The notes under the pieces are model-generated. The model was given only the letters and a program-made list of their open reading frames with translations, ran no database searches and was not told the DNA's origin. Shown here in pieces: positions 10,702-22,720 of a stretch of DNA of 64,000 nucleotides. Made by a program: the position numbers and the translations under genes. Position 1 is the stretch's first letter; each line of letters opens with the position of its first letter. The stretch comes from Medicago truncatula. Lineage: Eukaryota > Streptophyta > Magnoliopsida > Fabales > Fabaceae. The stretch lies in NCBI RefSeq assembly GCF_003473485.1, contig NC_053042.1, positions 39,088,762 to 39,152,761 of the forward strand. The letters are read 5' to 3'.

Positions 10702-13700
10702 TTATGCACTATTCTGAAATCCAAGACACAAGACCCCTGCATAGTTCAGTGTATGTTGTTTATTGTCTTCCTTAGGCCTAACTTCTATTCCTTCAACAAA
10801 GAAACCTCTCTTCCAATAATAACCATCCTTTATCCCAGTAATACTCATTTGGACTTCTTCATCTGGTAAGCCTGAAATGAAGAACTCTCCCATCTCAGTT
10901 TCCAACCACTCATCACTTCTCATACTAGGACGTTTCAGTCTAAATACTTTGTTGTCTTGGCTACCTAATATTCTGTTGAGCCGCTTACATTCCACATCTG
11001 GATCCACCAAAATGACAATCTTGGTTAAACAATGGCCACCTTCGACACCAATTGATAACTCCACCGGATAGTTCTCATTCTCAAAACCAAAGCCATCAAT
11101 CATCTTGAACACAAGATAAGTTGCATACAGAGTATTTGGAGACAAGGTAAGGGTGTTTATCTTGCCACAAATTTCAAGCCGACACATGTTAAGAAGCTCA
11201 ACAACTTCAGGGAACCTGTCCAAAATTTGTGCCCAAAAGATACAAAAGGATAAGAGACAGAAGCAATGCAGGCTCATCAGCTAAACTTTGGAAACTGTAA
11301 ACCAAGCATATCTAAATCATATCAAGCTGTAACTGATTATGATAAAATTTGGTAAATAATTATGATAAACCAAGTTATATTGATTGTTACAAATAATACC
11401 CTGCCTCCTCTCAAGATTGGAGGAAAATAAAGTGGAATCCGATATTAGACAACAATACTGAAAACCAACTTGGGAACGACAACAGTCATCTTCTTCCTCA
11501 CAAAAAGGACATCCAAATTTTTATGTTCCTCATCCCCTCGTGGTAATTGTGGATAGAAGCAACACATGAGGCCTATTCAGCTTCTGTATGGACTTGCAAG
11601 TGTTACTGTAACGATGAAGTCTCAGAAAATATGAGAACCTAGTCAAGTTTGCCGTTAAAATATCAAGAGGACAAGGCTGATGTACATATGGACTAATTTT
11701 TCTGGCAGCATAACTAATGTGGTCTAGAACTTGTCAAGTATATTAATATTCTACTTATTAACTATCTTTAAAGAGAAATATAGACAGTGGATCACCATCA
11801 CTGTTGCTGAGGTTCACATTCGGGTGAATAGTTAACTTTGGGATGGAATAATCTAACAAGAAGTTTCACTTAAGCAGGAAAAATTAGGAGTAAGTGAAAG
11901 AAGTGAGAGAAGCTGAAAATGGAAAGTACTATTAGTTTCATTCAACTTTACATCCCTTGAAATGAAAAATGATCTTCCAGTTATATCATACAATATATAG
12001 CCTTTTTACTTTTTTTCGTAGACAATAATAATGCAGTCATGTTGATATCAGAGAACTTATCTCACTATTATGAAAAAGCATAGGCCCAACATAAAAAGCT
12101 AAAAACTCAGAATTATAGTTGTGTTGGGAGACTTCAGATCCAAAAGCTAATTTGGTGATTTGTTCTTAAATGGAAGCGGGAACAATGTTGATAAGGAGAA
12201 TAGCAGTAGAGATAGAGAATAAATCATTTCAAAATAAAATTGGTGCCCAACAGCCGAGGCTGAAACAGTGGAGATATGTCAAATTCAAGGGATGTTGGTG
12301 TTTATTCTCAAACATCCCAATTCATGACATTAAAGAAAGAACAAATGAGTTATTATTTACATAAAATGAAAGTCCATGTTGTTTAGCTAACAGACACACA
12401 TATAACAAGGAATACAATTAAAATCGGAAAATAAAGTTGGTGTTATACTAAGTGTTGTTGAATAGCGGCTATAGCGGTGCTATAACACTACTGCATAGCA
12501 GAATCTGAACAAATAGCAATTGTTCCGCAATACGTTATCTAGTACAAAATATTGTGAAATAGTTGCTATAGCAGAATTTGAAAAAAAAAACTGCTATTTT
12601 CCGGGATCCACAATTGACAACATCGGTCATACCTTTTTTTTTAATATTTAAAAACATTTTGAAGACAAATGTCCAACTCATTCCCGACTACATTGTGCTA
12701 CTTTACTTGAAACTTAATTAAAGAAGGAATATCAAGAAATGGGGAATTCAGCGTGACTTGAGGGTTATGAGCATGGTAGACTTGGCCACCATGAACAACA
12801 CTCTTCCCAATCTTCCTTACCAACTGCTGTGCTGAATGATGAAGGACCCAGTGGATCAAGTAAATGGAATAGGTATAAGTTTATAGCAATGAATTAAGAG
12901 AAATCAATTTGAACTTGAATGAAGGAACTGAAAAGTGAATACAATTCATACCAAGTAAATTATACATTGAAAAATAAATAGGATGGGGTGTCATAGAATC
13001 CAAAATCTAACGATTTGGATCAAGAAAGAAAACAATACAAATGAAGGACTATAAGATGAAAGACCAGAGTGCTCCATTCCAAGTTAAATTTGGACGCAAG
13101 AGATAAATGGGTGGAGAGATGGATATGTGCTTTGGAAACTTAGCTGACTGAAGCAAAGTGACAGAATAATAGAGTATAGACTCAATATTCCAAGCCACAG
13201 TGGCATCAGAAACTTGTCCAACCACTGGTCTGACTTAATGTGCTTTAAACTTGAATGAAGTAGAACAGCACATTGAGCACTAACTGACCAAAGCTTCTTC
13301 ACTAACTTCGATTTGGAAGTTTCACCAACAAAAGTTGAAAATATGGAAGCAAAAGACAGCTGATTCTTGGTACAAGTGGAAAGAGCAGATTCAACAACCA
13401 GTCATTGTTTTTCATATTGAATAAAAGAGAGTTTCAAGGATGAGGGGAACATGATCAATCAACGGTAACTGACCACTTACATAGGAAATAGATTCATTCA
13501 AGCCAATAAAAAGACATGACATACTCAGCTTTGATCAGTAATGGCTTGATTTGGCTTTCGAAAGAGAGAGCCTTAAAATATGTTTAGGCACATGATGGCG
13601 CATCGGCATCGGACCTCTAATAACGGCAGAGCTCTGGCAATGAAGAGATCGCCCGGTTCTGTTACTACTAGTGTTGGCGGTCCAACTTCGTGGGTGGTAG

Positions 13701-14929
13701 TGGTAGTGGTCGGTGGGATGACTTGACGACAATGGTTTCAAATTTGTGACTTTCAGACTTGACTTTTATTTTTTAAAATCATGCCTACATGATGTGAGCT
13801 CTGATACCATATCATGTTTTTATATTGGGTCTAGCTCATTTTTACAAAACCAACTTATAAAGTGAGGGATGCCTCTCTTTGGTAAACTATTTTCATGCCT
13901 TATTTCTTTTCAAATTTCAACGTGAGACTCAGGTTTTTCCAAATACACCATTCACGCCCAGGAACTATTGGGCTAGGTGCGTGAAAAAATTTAGTTGTGG
14001 CTTAAAATCTAAATGAATAGATCCTGATATCAACTAGATAAAGAGAGAAGGAATTAATTGGAAGTACATGAGAGGCTAATCCCCCAATCCTTGCAAAATG
14101 AAAGACACAAGAAAATAAACAAAGTGATCGGATTCAAGTGGTGAAAAAATTTCGGTCAATTGGGAGTACCCAAGTTCAATTCGTGGGTGAAACAATCCTT
14201 GTTCAATCTTTACTACTTAATATTACCAGGGTCCTTTACCCTGAGAAACGCGAGGTTAAGACCAATTAGAGATCAAACGTTATGATTTGTTAGTTGTCAT
14301 ATGATATCAATTATGTTAAATTAGCATTAAGTGTAATTCATGTGCTATGTCTAGACACACGTACATTACACAGAAATACAAATCCTACTAGAGTAAACCT
14401 GGTAAACGCAAATGGAAAAGTTAAGAACAAACCTAGAATCAGGCATAGCAGTCCAGTTTCGATATTCATCATCATCATCCCAATCAATGTCGAGAGATCT
14501 AGCAGCAAGCATGACACACTTTTTTCCACTCTTTCTATCCAATTGAACGCTCTTAATTTCAACATATACAACAATTAATTCAATTCAAATTAATTACTAA
14601 TCAGTCAATGATAATAAGCCTTAAAATTCAAGAAATCAGTGAATTACGAAGAATGATACCTTTTTACCATCGTCGATGATGATAGGGTGATTAGAGAGGG
14701 CAAGATAGAGAGACTTTTTTGTAGGAATGTTTGCAAAGGAAGGAGAGTGTGATATGATAAAGTCAAAGAATTGGGGGTCGGAACGGAGAAAATGATTCCA
14801 AACGGCGTCAGAATCGGCGGCGGAACGGAAAGTTTTTGAAACGACGGCGAGTCTGCCGGCGTCAGCCGGAGTTGTAAGAGAGAGCACGGCGGCGATGCAC
14901 CCTTCCGGTAACTCTTCAAACGCTCCCAT
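10702..14929 (-). CDS. Gene D: F-box/PP2-B-like protein, intact, 300 aa
   Basis: Exons: 14660-14929 (90 codons), 14433-14551 and 10702-11215. The F-box exon reads MGAFEELPEGCIAAVLSLTT, followed by D-A-V-W-N-H-F-L. The linker exon begins SVQLDRKSGKKCVML and its acceptor is an unusual ttaag. The PP2 exon has LSPNTLYATYLVFKMID, then S-D-E-W-L-E-T-E-M-G-E-F-F, where most paralogs have S-D-G-W-L-E-I-E-M. After the usual end at GIEVRPK the frame continues for about 23 residues (ending near GFQNSA), because the common stop is absent; gene I has a similar read-on. Intron 2 is 3217 bp and contains a copia fossil, a MITE and an LTR remnant. Its closest relative is gene E. Predicted role: SCF adaptor with a glycan-binding-type domain. 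Confidence 0.88.
11540..11680 (-). mobile_element. Copia fossil in intron 2 of gene D
   Basis: This aligns with the stronger copia RNase H remnant in gene E (17480-17850), but only the stretch around gcctattcagcttctg is still clear. Old and heavily broken. Confidence 0.5.
12446..12625. mobile_element. MITE-like repeat in intron 2 of gene D
   Basis: The left end tgttgttgaatagcggctat and the reverse complement of the right end tgttgtcaattgtggatccc form imperfect inverted termini. The interior is rich in tatagcag/ctatagc words typical of a legume hAT-type MITE. It is absent from the paralogous intron of gene E as far as I can align. Confidence 0.5.
13530..14020 (-). mobile_element. LTR-element remnant in intron 2 of gene D
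   Basis: The plus strand shows gctctgataccatatcatg, which reads on the minus strand as a primer-binding site complementary to initiator tRNA-Met next to an LTR end. It is followed by a tttatattgggtctagctca block that is common in legume LTR elements. A fragment only, broken. The same fragment lies in intron 2 of gene E, so it predates the D/E duplication. Confidence 0.65.
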
Positions 14930-16047
14930 TCTATTTTTTGCCTTTGACTTACCAGGAATAGATGTGGAAATAGTTTTTTATTGTTTTTTTTTTAATTAGG
15001 TGGAAATAGTTTAAGTGTCTCTTTGGGTTTGAGTTAAAAACCACGTCGCGTTGAAATACCGCGTCTCAAAGCCGCGGAATCGTGGATATTATGAAGCTGC
15101 TGTTTGAAGCTTCTAGATGAACGCGCGTTTTTATCCCTTTCACCATTAAAGTAAACACACCATAAGACTTTTAGTCGGGGATAGATTAATTCTTTTACAA
15201 GTAAAAAGTTTTTGAAAGGGTTATGCTAACTATAGGTTTGTTTAAGGCACTTGTTAGGGTAAGTTTGTGTGGGATTTAACAATATTTTAACTTTTAAAAA
15301 AATCGAATTCATCACTTTTCACCATTTTTTTAATACAATATTTTTATTTGTATCTTTTTAACCAATATCATGAGAGCATTCTTTAACATATCACTTTTTA
15401 AAAAAGACAAATTGATCGGAAGTTCAAAGAAAATTAAAGAACAAAACTTAACCGTAGTATATGAAATTTCACATAGAAAAATTGAGAGAATTTTTAATAG
15501 AGAATCTAAATTTGTCTTTTTTTTTTGTATGATTCTTAAAATTCATATTTTGTGGCTATAACATTTTGTATGATTCTTAAAATACATATTTTGCCGTTAT
15601 AATTAACTTCTACAGAGTGTTAATTTTAAGAAATTATAAGTAGTTAAATAGTTAAATTAGCATAGAAAAAGCGGTTAAGAAAATACGAGTTGAGCAGTTC
15701 AGAAAGTTTGAGTTAAGAGTTTTTTTTTTTTTTTTTGAAGGAGTTTGAGTTAAGAGTTGAAATTGAAGAATCATGGTTCAAATATACTAACATAACAACT
15801 GATTACTATTAACATTTTTCTATTAAAAACAATCATCTAAGTTTTTTCTAAATTAAATTATAGAGAATTTAAAAAGAATATAAGGTTTGGATAAATCATA
15901 TTTGTACAATCATTTTGAAACAATTTTTAGACAATTTATCACAAAAATTGTAACAAAATAGTTGTACAAATATCATTATTCTTTTATTTTTAAATTGCTA
16001 CCATTCTTTTATAGTTTTGTACATGTACTTTAAATCCTATCGTTAAA
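14930..16047. other. Intergenic DNA, D to E
   Basis: The first 200 bp is the probable promoter of gene D, although no clear TATA box is seen. The rest is AT-rich with a T-tract near 15720 and no recognisable exon. Confidence 0.5.
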
Positions 16048-16064
16048 ACACCATTAATTCAACT

Positions 16065-16173
16065 GGCAAATGCGAAAAATGCAAGGCCGGACGTCATGAC
16101 CCGGGTTCGAACCCAGGACCTCACAGTTGTGTGAGTTTAATTACCACTTCATCTAGGACAAAAAAAAAAAAAA
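16065..16173 (+). mobile_element. tRNA-derived SINE with target duplication
   Basis: A 109-bp unit ends in a poly(A) tail (16160-16173). It contains a polymerase III B-box-like GGTTCGAAC at 16104-16112. It is flanked by a perfect 17-bp direct repeat acaccattaattcaact (16048-16064 and 16174-16190). These are the marks of LINE-mediated SINE insertion. The long perfect target duplication suggests a young insertion. The SINE family is not identified. Confidence 0.85.
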
Positions 16174-16610
16174 ACACCATTAATTCAACTTTATCAATGT
16201 TTATAATCATGCTCAGACCATTATTTATCTTACTTCTCACTCGCTACCAGGCACCAACCCTTCCTCCCCTCAGAGAGAACGGGCTTCAGAGTGAACGAAA
16301 CCTAATATCGTCGATCAAGGGTCAAGCACGCCGTGTCCATAGTCGAGAGTTTCAAACAAAAAAATGTCAGCAAATTAATATTACATTACAAAATATAGTT
16401 GAAATATCTAAAACACACTTATCTCAATATATAATTAACTGCTATAATATATTTACAATAAGCAATATTACTATTTCATACACTTCACGAAGAGACGGTT
16501 TAGAACAAGAATATATGTCACATAATATGATGAAAAGCGGAGACTTCAAATCTTTAAACACTGGTCTGCTATCCAAGACACAAACCTATGCATAGTTCAT
16601 GGAATGTTGC

Positions 16611-19600
16611 CTAATGGTCTTCCTTAGGCCTAACTTCTATTCCTTCAACAAAGAAACCTCTCTTCCAATGACCACCCTTTATATCAATAACACTCATTTG
16701 GACTTCTTCATCTTCTAGGCCTGAAATGAAGAACTCTCCCATCTCAATCTCTAACCAGCCATCGCTTCTCACATTAGGACGTTGCAATCTTAATACTCTG
16801 TTGGGCTCCGTAACTATAATTCTGCTACGGTGCCTACGTCTCGCATTTGGATCCGCTAAACAGACAATTTTAGTGCTACTATGGCCACCTTCGATACCAA
16901 CTGATAACTCCACAGGAAAGTACTCAAATCCATAGGCATTGATCATCTTGAACACAAGATAAGTTACATACCGAGTATTTGGGGACAAGGCAAGGGTGTT
17001 TAACTTCCCACGAATTTCAAGCCAACACACATGAAGAAGTTCGGCAACTTCAGGAAATCTGTCCAAAATTTGTGCACAAAAGTTGCAAAGATAAGAATAC
17101 AAGAACAATGTAGGCTCATCAACTAAAATTCGAAAACTGTAAACCAAGTATGACTAAATTATTTAAAGCCGTAACTGATTATGATAAACTTCTAAGTTAT
17201 ATTGCTTGTTGTAAATAATACCCTGCCCACTATCCAGTGGTGGATCTTGTCTAAAATATTAGGGGGCGCACAACTACTAACTAAAACTATTGGGACTTTC
17301 AAGAGAGTATCAAAGAGTGGATTTCCATATTGGACAACAATTCAGAAAGTGAGTTGTAGGAAGAGCATTTGTAGATAAGTAAGCCATCAGCTGGACAACA
17401 ATGACCGAAAACCAGCTTGAGAACTGCAACATTCATCTTCTCCCTCACAAAAAGGAAATCCAGTTTTCTACCTTCCTCATCGCCTCATGATAATTGCGGA
17501 TAGAAACAATATAGACAACTACTTGGTTGTCCCAATATAAGGGTTGAAGTTGGAGAAATGATAAAATTATAAACAAGATATGATAGCCAAGTTGAATCAT
17601 TTGGCGCGGCTGCAAAGGATGTATACTCGGTCTTCACAAATGATCCACTGACAATAGATTTATTGGTTTCCATGATAAAGTAAAATCACAGAAAAAAATG
17701 GTAACATGTAGCGGATTTGCAGGTGTGCCAACACATGTGGCCTATTCAGCGTCTGCATAGGCTTGCAAGTGGTTACTGTAAGAAAGAAATTTCAGAAGAT
17801 ATGAGAACCTAGTCAGGTGTGCCTTTCAAATATAAAAAAGGGGACTGCAATGCTCATATACATATAGACCTATTTTTCTGGCAACATAACTATTGTCAGG
17901 TCTAGAATTTATCAAGTATAATAGTATTCTACTTATTAAACAATCTATATAGAGAACACAGTTATTGAGGTTCAGATTCGGGTGTACAGTAAACTTTAGG
18001 ATTGAATAATTTAACAAGTATTCACTTAGAAGGAAATATGAGGAGAAAGTGAAAGTAGTGAGAGAAGCTGAAAATGGAAAATAGTTTCATTCAACTTTAC
18101 ATCCCTTGAAATTTAAAATGGTCCTTCACTTATATCATTCAATACGCAGCCTTTCTACCTTTTTTTGCTAGCCAATAATAATGCAGGAATGTCGCTTTCA
18201 GAGAACTCATCTAACAATTATGAAAAGGCATAGGCACAACATAAGAAGCTAAAAACTCATAGTTATAGATGGGTTGGGAGACTTAAGATACAGAAGCTAA
18301 TTTGGCGGTTCTTAAATGGGAGATGGAACTGTGTTGATAAGGAGAGTAGAAAAACAAAATTGGTACCTAAGTGCCAAAACTGAAACAGCAAAGATCTGTC
18401 AAAAATGCAAGAGATGTTGGTGACTATTCTCAACATGCTTGTATTGCAGTCTTACACTTGAAAATTGATGTGAAATTCCTTAGTTGGAAGGAAATCAGTT
18501 AAAGCCAATTCAAGAGATATTGGCATTGCAACATCTGAAAGTCAGAATGAGAAGAAATACACCTGACGATGTGGGCACACAATATGGGTCCCAAACATCA
18601 CAGTTCATGATATTAAAAGAAAGAGCAAGTAACTTATTATTTAAATAAAATGAAATTCTATGTTGTTTGGTTAATGGACATATATAATTAGGAGCACAAT
18701 TAAAATAAGAAAAAAGAAAGTTGGTGTTATACTGTTACTTTTTTTTTAAGAATTAAAAACATTTTGAAGACAAATACCCAGCCATAGATTCCTGAGTGCA
18801 TGCATTGTGGTGCTTTAATTGAAACTTAATTACAGAAACGTTGTCACGAAATGGGGAGTTCGGTACGACTTAAGGGTTACGAGCCTGGTATACCCGGTCA
18901 CCAGGAACAACACTCTTCCCAATCTACCTCAAAGACCACCTGCTGTCCTGAATGATGAAAGACCCGATAGAAAGAATAACCGAATAGGTATAAGTTTATA
19001 GCAACAAAATTAGAAGAAATCAGTTTGAACTTGGTTGAAGGAACTGAAAAGTGAAAAGAAAAAAGAGAATCATGCAAAGTCAATTAAGCATGGAAAATAA
19101 ATAGGATCTGTCGTTAAATCAAAAATCTAATGATTTGGATCAAGAAAGGAAACTGTACAAATTAAGGACTACATGATAAAAAAAGATCTAGGTGCTTCAT
19201 TCCAAGTTGCTATTCGATGCAAGAGATAAATGAATGAAGAGATGAATATTTGATTCGGAAACATAGCTGAAGCGAAGTGAAGGAATAGACTTCATAATCC
19301 AAGCCACGGTGGCATCAGAAACTTCGTTGGTCTGACTTAATGTGCTTTAGTTGGGTATTTACCAGAAGGGGTAGCTATGGATTTTGAAACACTTATCTAT
19401 GGCATGGTCTAGAAGTAGAACAACACATTGAGTGCTAACTAGGCAAACCTTCTTTGCTAACTTTTGATTGGAATTTTCACCATCAAAAGTTGAAAATATG
19501 GCAGCAAAAGCCAGTTAATTCTCAGTACAATAGGAAGAGCAGATTCAACCAGTCATTGTTTTTTATTGAACTAATAGAATTCCATTGATCAGGGGAATAT

Positions 19601-20584
19601 GATCGATCAACAGTAACTGCCAACTAACATAGGCAATAGAATCATTCAAACCCATTAACGGCTTCATTTCGACACCTGAAAAAGCAAGAGAACCTAAAAT
19701 ATTGCTTAGGCGCATGTCAGCGCGTTGGATCTCTAATGACGACAGAGTTCTGGCGATCGACAGATCGGCTTTATGTTGATGGCTAAGGCTTCAAATTCGG
19801 GACTTTCTGACTTGAGATTTTATTTAAAAATCAAGCCCGCAGGATATGAGCCTGGGTCTAGCGCATTCTTAAACAACTAGCTTTAAAAGTGAGGGGTTCC
19901 TCTCTTTTGTAAACTATGTTCATGCCTTATTTCGTTTCAACATGAGACATGCATTTTCCCAATACACCGCTCATGCCCGGGCAATTATTGGGCTTGGTGC
20001 GTGAAAATTTTGGTGATGGTCCGAATGAATATACTCGGATACCAACTAGAAAATTGAAGCTAAGCAATTAGAAAACTTAAGAGCGAACCTGGATTCCGGC
20101 ATCACAGTCCAGTTCCAATATTGGTCAGTATCACCCCAAGTAATGGCAAGAGATCTAGCAGAAAGCATATAACACTTCTTTCCACTCTTTCTCTCCAATT
20201 GAAAACTCTACATTTCATAAATACAATACTAATTATTATTCTTAACTAAACAGCATGTATACACCATCCAAAACAGACCAATTCAATAATATTCGAGAAA
20301 TTGGCAGTTAGGAAGAAAAATACCTTTTTACCATTGTCGATGATGATAGGGCGATCAGATAGAGCAATATAGAGATCTTTTTTGGTAGGAATGTTGGACA
20401 GGGAAGGAAACTGTGAGATGATAGATGAGATATCAGAAGGGAGAAAGCGATTCCATACAGCGTCGGAATCGGACGCAGAAAGAAAATTCTTGGAAATGAA
20501 GGAGAGTCTGCAGGCGTCGACTGGAGTTGTACTGGAGAGTACAGCCGCGATGCACCCTTCCGGTAATTCTTCAAAGGCTGTCAT
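16611..20584 (-). CDS. Gene E: F-box/PP2-B-like protein, intact, 275 aa
   Basis: Exons: 20324-20584 (87 codons), 20089-20207 and 16611-17058. A longer frame extends upstream to 20620, but MTAFEELPEG matches the start position of the paralogs, so the inner ATG is chosen. The F-box carries C-R-L-S-F-I-S-K-N-F, with substitutions where others have G-R-L-S-V-V-S-K-T-F. The linker is SFQLERKSGKKCYML. The PP2 exon includes LSPNTRYVTYLVFKMIN, RSDGWLEIEMGEFFISG and GIEVRPKEDH. Its G-H-W-K-R-G-F-F segment is shared with gene D, supporting a recent D/E pair. Intron 2 is 3030 bp and holds copia and LTR remnants. Confidence 0.9.
17480..17850 (-). mobile_element. Copia RNase H fossil in intron 2 of gene E
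   Basis: The minus strand retains the end of a Ty1/copia RNase H region: an M-E-T-N-K-S-I-V-S-G-S-F stretch corresponding to the family's lysine/serine-rich segment before the conserved E-Y motif. An old fragment, broken, without LTRs. Confidence 0.65.
19680..20030 (-). mobile_element. LTR-element remnant in intron 2 of gene E
   Basis: Counterpart of the remnant in gene D: the blocks gggtctagc, aaagtgagggg, tgcctctc/ttcctctc and attgggcttggtgcgtgaaaa occur in the same order and at the same distance from exon 2. Broken fragment. Confidence 0.6.
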
Positions 20585-22196
20585 TTTTTGCTCCTCGCTT
20601 ACGAAGAATAGAGGTGGCACTTGGATTTTTATTTATTTTTTCGATAAATAAACACCTAGTCATAAATAAATAAAAGACTATATAGTCAACTAAAATTAAA
20701 TTATCCTTTCAAACCAAACTAAAATTAAATTATGTAAAGCCAATGGACTTTTTTTGTTAGGAGTAAATTACACTCAAACACCACATAAATGCTTAAATTA
20801 AGTAGTTATCTTTTCTTAACTTATATTCGACCTAAGAACCGATTAATCAATGTTTCAATCTTACATCCATTTAAAGTAATATCATAGCTCAGTATGGGTC
20901 ATCCTTGAAGAATCCAAGCCAACATCACTAAACAAACTCAAATAAATTACATTTGATTTTCCTTTTATGTTAAACTTCTTTTAAAATTATACATCTCTTA
21001 TGATCTCTCATTTGGTTCGCTCATCACAAAGTTTTAATTTTAATATATATAACTATGATTTAATAAATACAAGTAGTGAGTATGGTGATTATGTTAAATC
21101 CCCTTTTATTTTGGTCGTTAAGCAAATGACTACAATAATACTATTTTGTTTAAACGGAAAAGCTTAACGGTGAGAAGGAATAGGTGACGAATTGCAACAA
21201 ATGAACAACTATCGTTGGATTTCATTTTGTTTATAGTCAGATACTACTTTTTATTAATTTAGAAATATAATAGCAGCGCTCCCCACGTTTATCGTATCCA
21301 GTTGCACATATATTTTTCGCACCGCATAGCAACACTCTTATGTTAAATTCACTTTTAATTTGGTCGTTAAGCAAATTTCAAAGCCAATGACTACAATAAA
21401 TACCATTTTGATTTGTCTATCACAAACATTTTAAATTTTTAAAATAAAATATAAAAATTACAATAATATAAATCTAAAAATTACAATAGTGATTACGTTA
21501 AGTCCACGTTAATCGGTCATTACCCAAAATTCAGAACGTAATTCATATCATCGAAAAGTCCTAATTAAATACCACAAAACTTATTTACATTTTAAAACAG
21601 TCTTAAATACCACAAGGATATTTTTATCATCGAAAAATGTTTTTCTTGAAATCTTGATTCAACACACACACACACACTCATCGAGGGGATTGTGACACCT
21701 CGGGTTTGGCTATGCGTCTCCTCATACATAACATGATCCGTTGACAAGGTCCTTAGTGTGTAGCTCTACAGCGAATGTGCTTCATCTCTCATCCCCTTTG
21801 TGGTTAATGACGCTAAAAATATTGAACATGATTTTATGCATCATTGCTCAGTCCAACCTAACTTTGAATTAGCATGAGATCTTCACAAACCACATACTTA
21901 GTTATTGAGCTCGAGAAAGAATAAACTTTCCTTTGCTCGACTATCTTAGTCTTCGACTCACTTTCCATAGACTGGGCCGACTAAAAAATAGCAAATATTT
22001 ATTGAGAAAAATTAATTTATAAAATTGTAAGAAATAAATTAGTGCAATTTAGAATTCACAATTTATATTTTTGATAAAAGATAATTTCTATATTTGATAA
22101 AAGAAGCATTTCCATAAATTAGAGTGGCTGTTGGGGCCAACGATCCAACTCATCTACGTGAGTGAAAACCTTAAACCAAACTGATTTTAGGCGAAA
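20585..22196. other. Intergenic DNA upstream of gene E
   Basis: No exon seen. A local duplication appears at 21095-21160 and 21340-21410 (both contain ttggtcgttaagcaaat and gactacaata). A block at 21230-21330 (gcagcgctccccacgttta, cgcaccgcatagcaac) resembles 58860-58950 downstream of gene H. A short CA run lies near 21663. Confidence 0.5.
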
Positions 22197-22397
22197 ATGG
22201 TGAAACCTTCAAATCCGTTGGGTGAGTGGTTGGTGTTATCGTTGCGTTCCTTGATTCCTCTCGTCATCTTCTTCATTTCTCTCCGCTTCAGGTTAACTCC
22301 TTCCCCTGCCCGTCTCTTACTCATTCAATCATTTGTGAGTCAGATTCTTTTTTTGCTAAGAAATTTCAACAAACCACTTAACAAAGTAGAACTCTGA
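22197..22397 (+). CDS. Short hypothetical membrane ORF or orphan first exon
   Basis: A 66-codon frame starts MVKPSNPLGEWLVLSLRSL and runs into a hydrophobic stretch (LIPLVIFFISL) that could span a membrane. A potential donor (cttcag/gttaac) follows FISLRFR, so it may be the first exon of a gene whose remainder is lost or displaced by the neighbouring GH81 relic. I do not recognise the family. Confidence 0.3.
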   Translation: MVKPSNPLGEWLVLSLRSLIPLVIFFISLRFRLTPSPARLLLIQSFVSQILFLLRNFNKPLNKVEL

Positions 22398-22720
22398 TAA
22401 CCCATTTTCTTCGTTATTTACATGTTTCAAAATATATATAGCTCATTTTACTCACAAAAACTTATACCCTAAATACACTATCACCTGCAATGTTTGTTAA
22501 ACCCTAAACCCTGAATCAATAAACTTAACTCATGTTTTTTCTGACATTGTTTCTGATGCGTTTTATGGCCTAGTTAGGATCTCCACACCGTGTCCGTGTC
22601 TGACACCTATGATTACATTCAAATAACTCATTTACTCAAATTATTACCAGTGTCATGCCAGGTGTTTGTGTTAATGCTTCATATAGTTTTGTTGTCAGAT
22701 TCTGATTTAAAAAAATTAGA

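Noticed and set aside
16081-16130. tRNA-like sequence with B-box
   Set aside because: No cloverleaf could be traced, and the poly(A) tail and target duplication show a SINE.
16131-16595. 154-codon plus-strand frame
   Set aside because: It begins inside a SINE and its tail, continues through non-coding flank, and shows no motif or splice context; chance frame.
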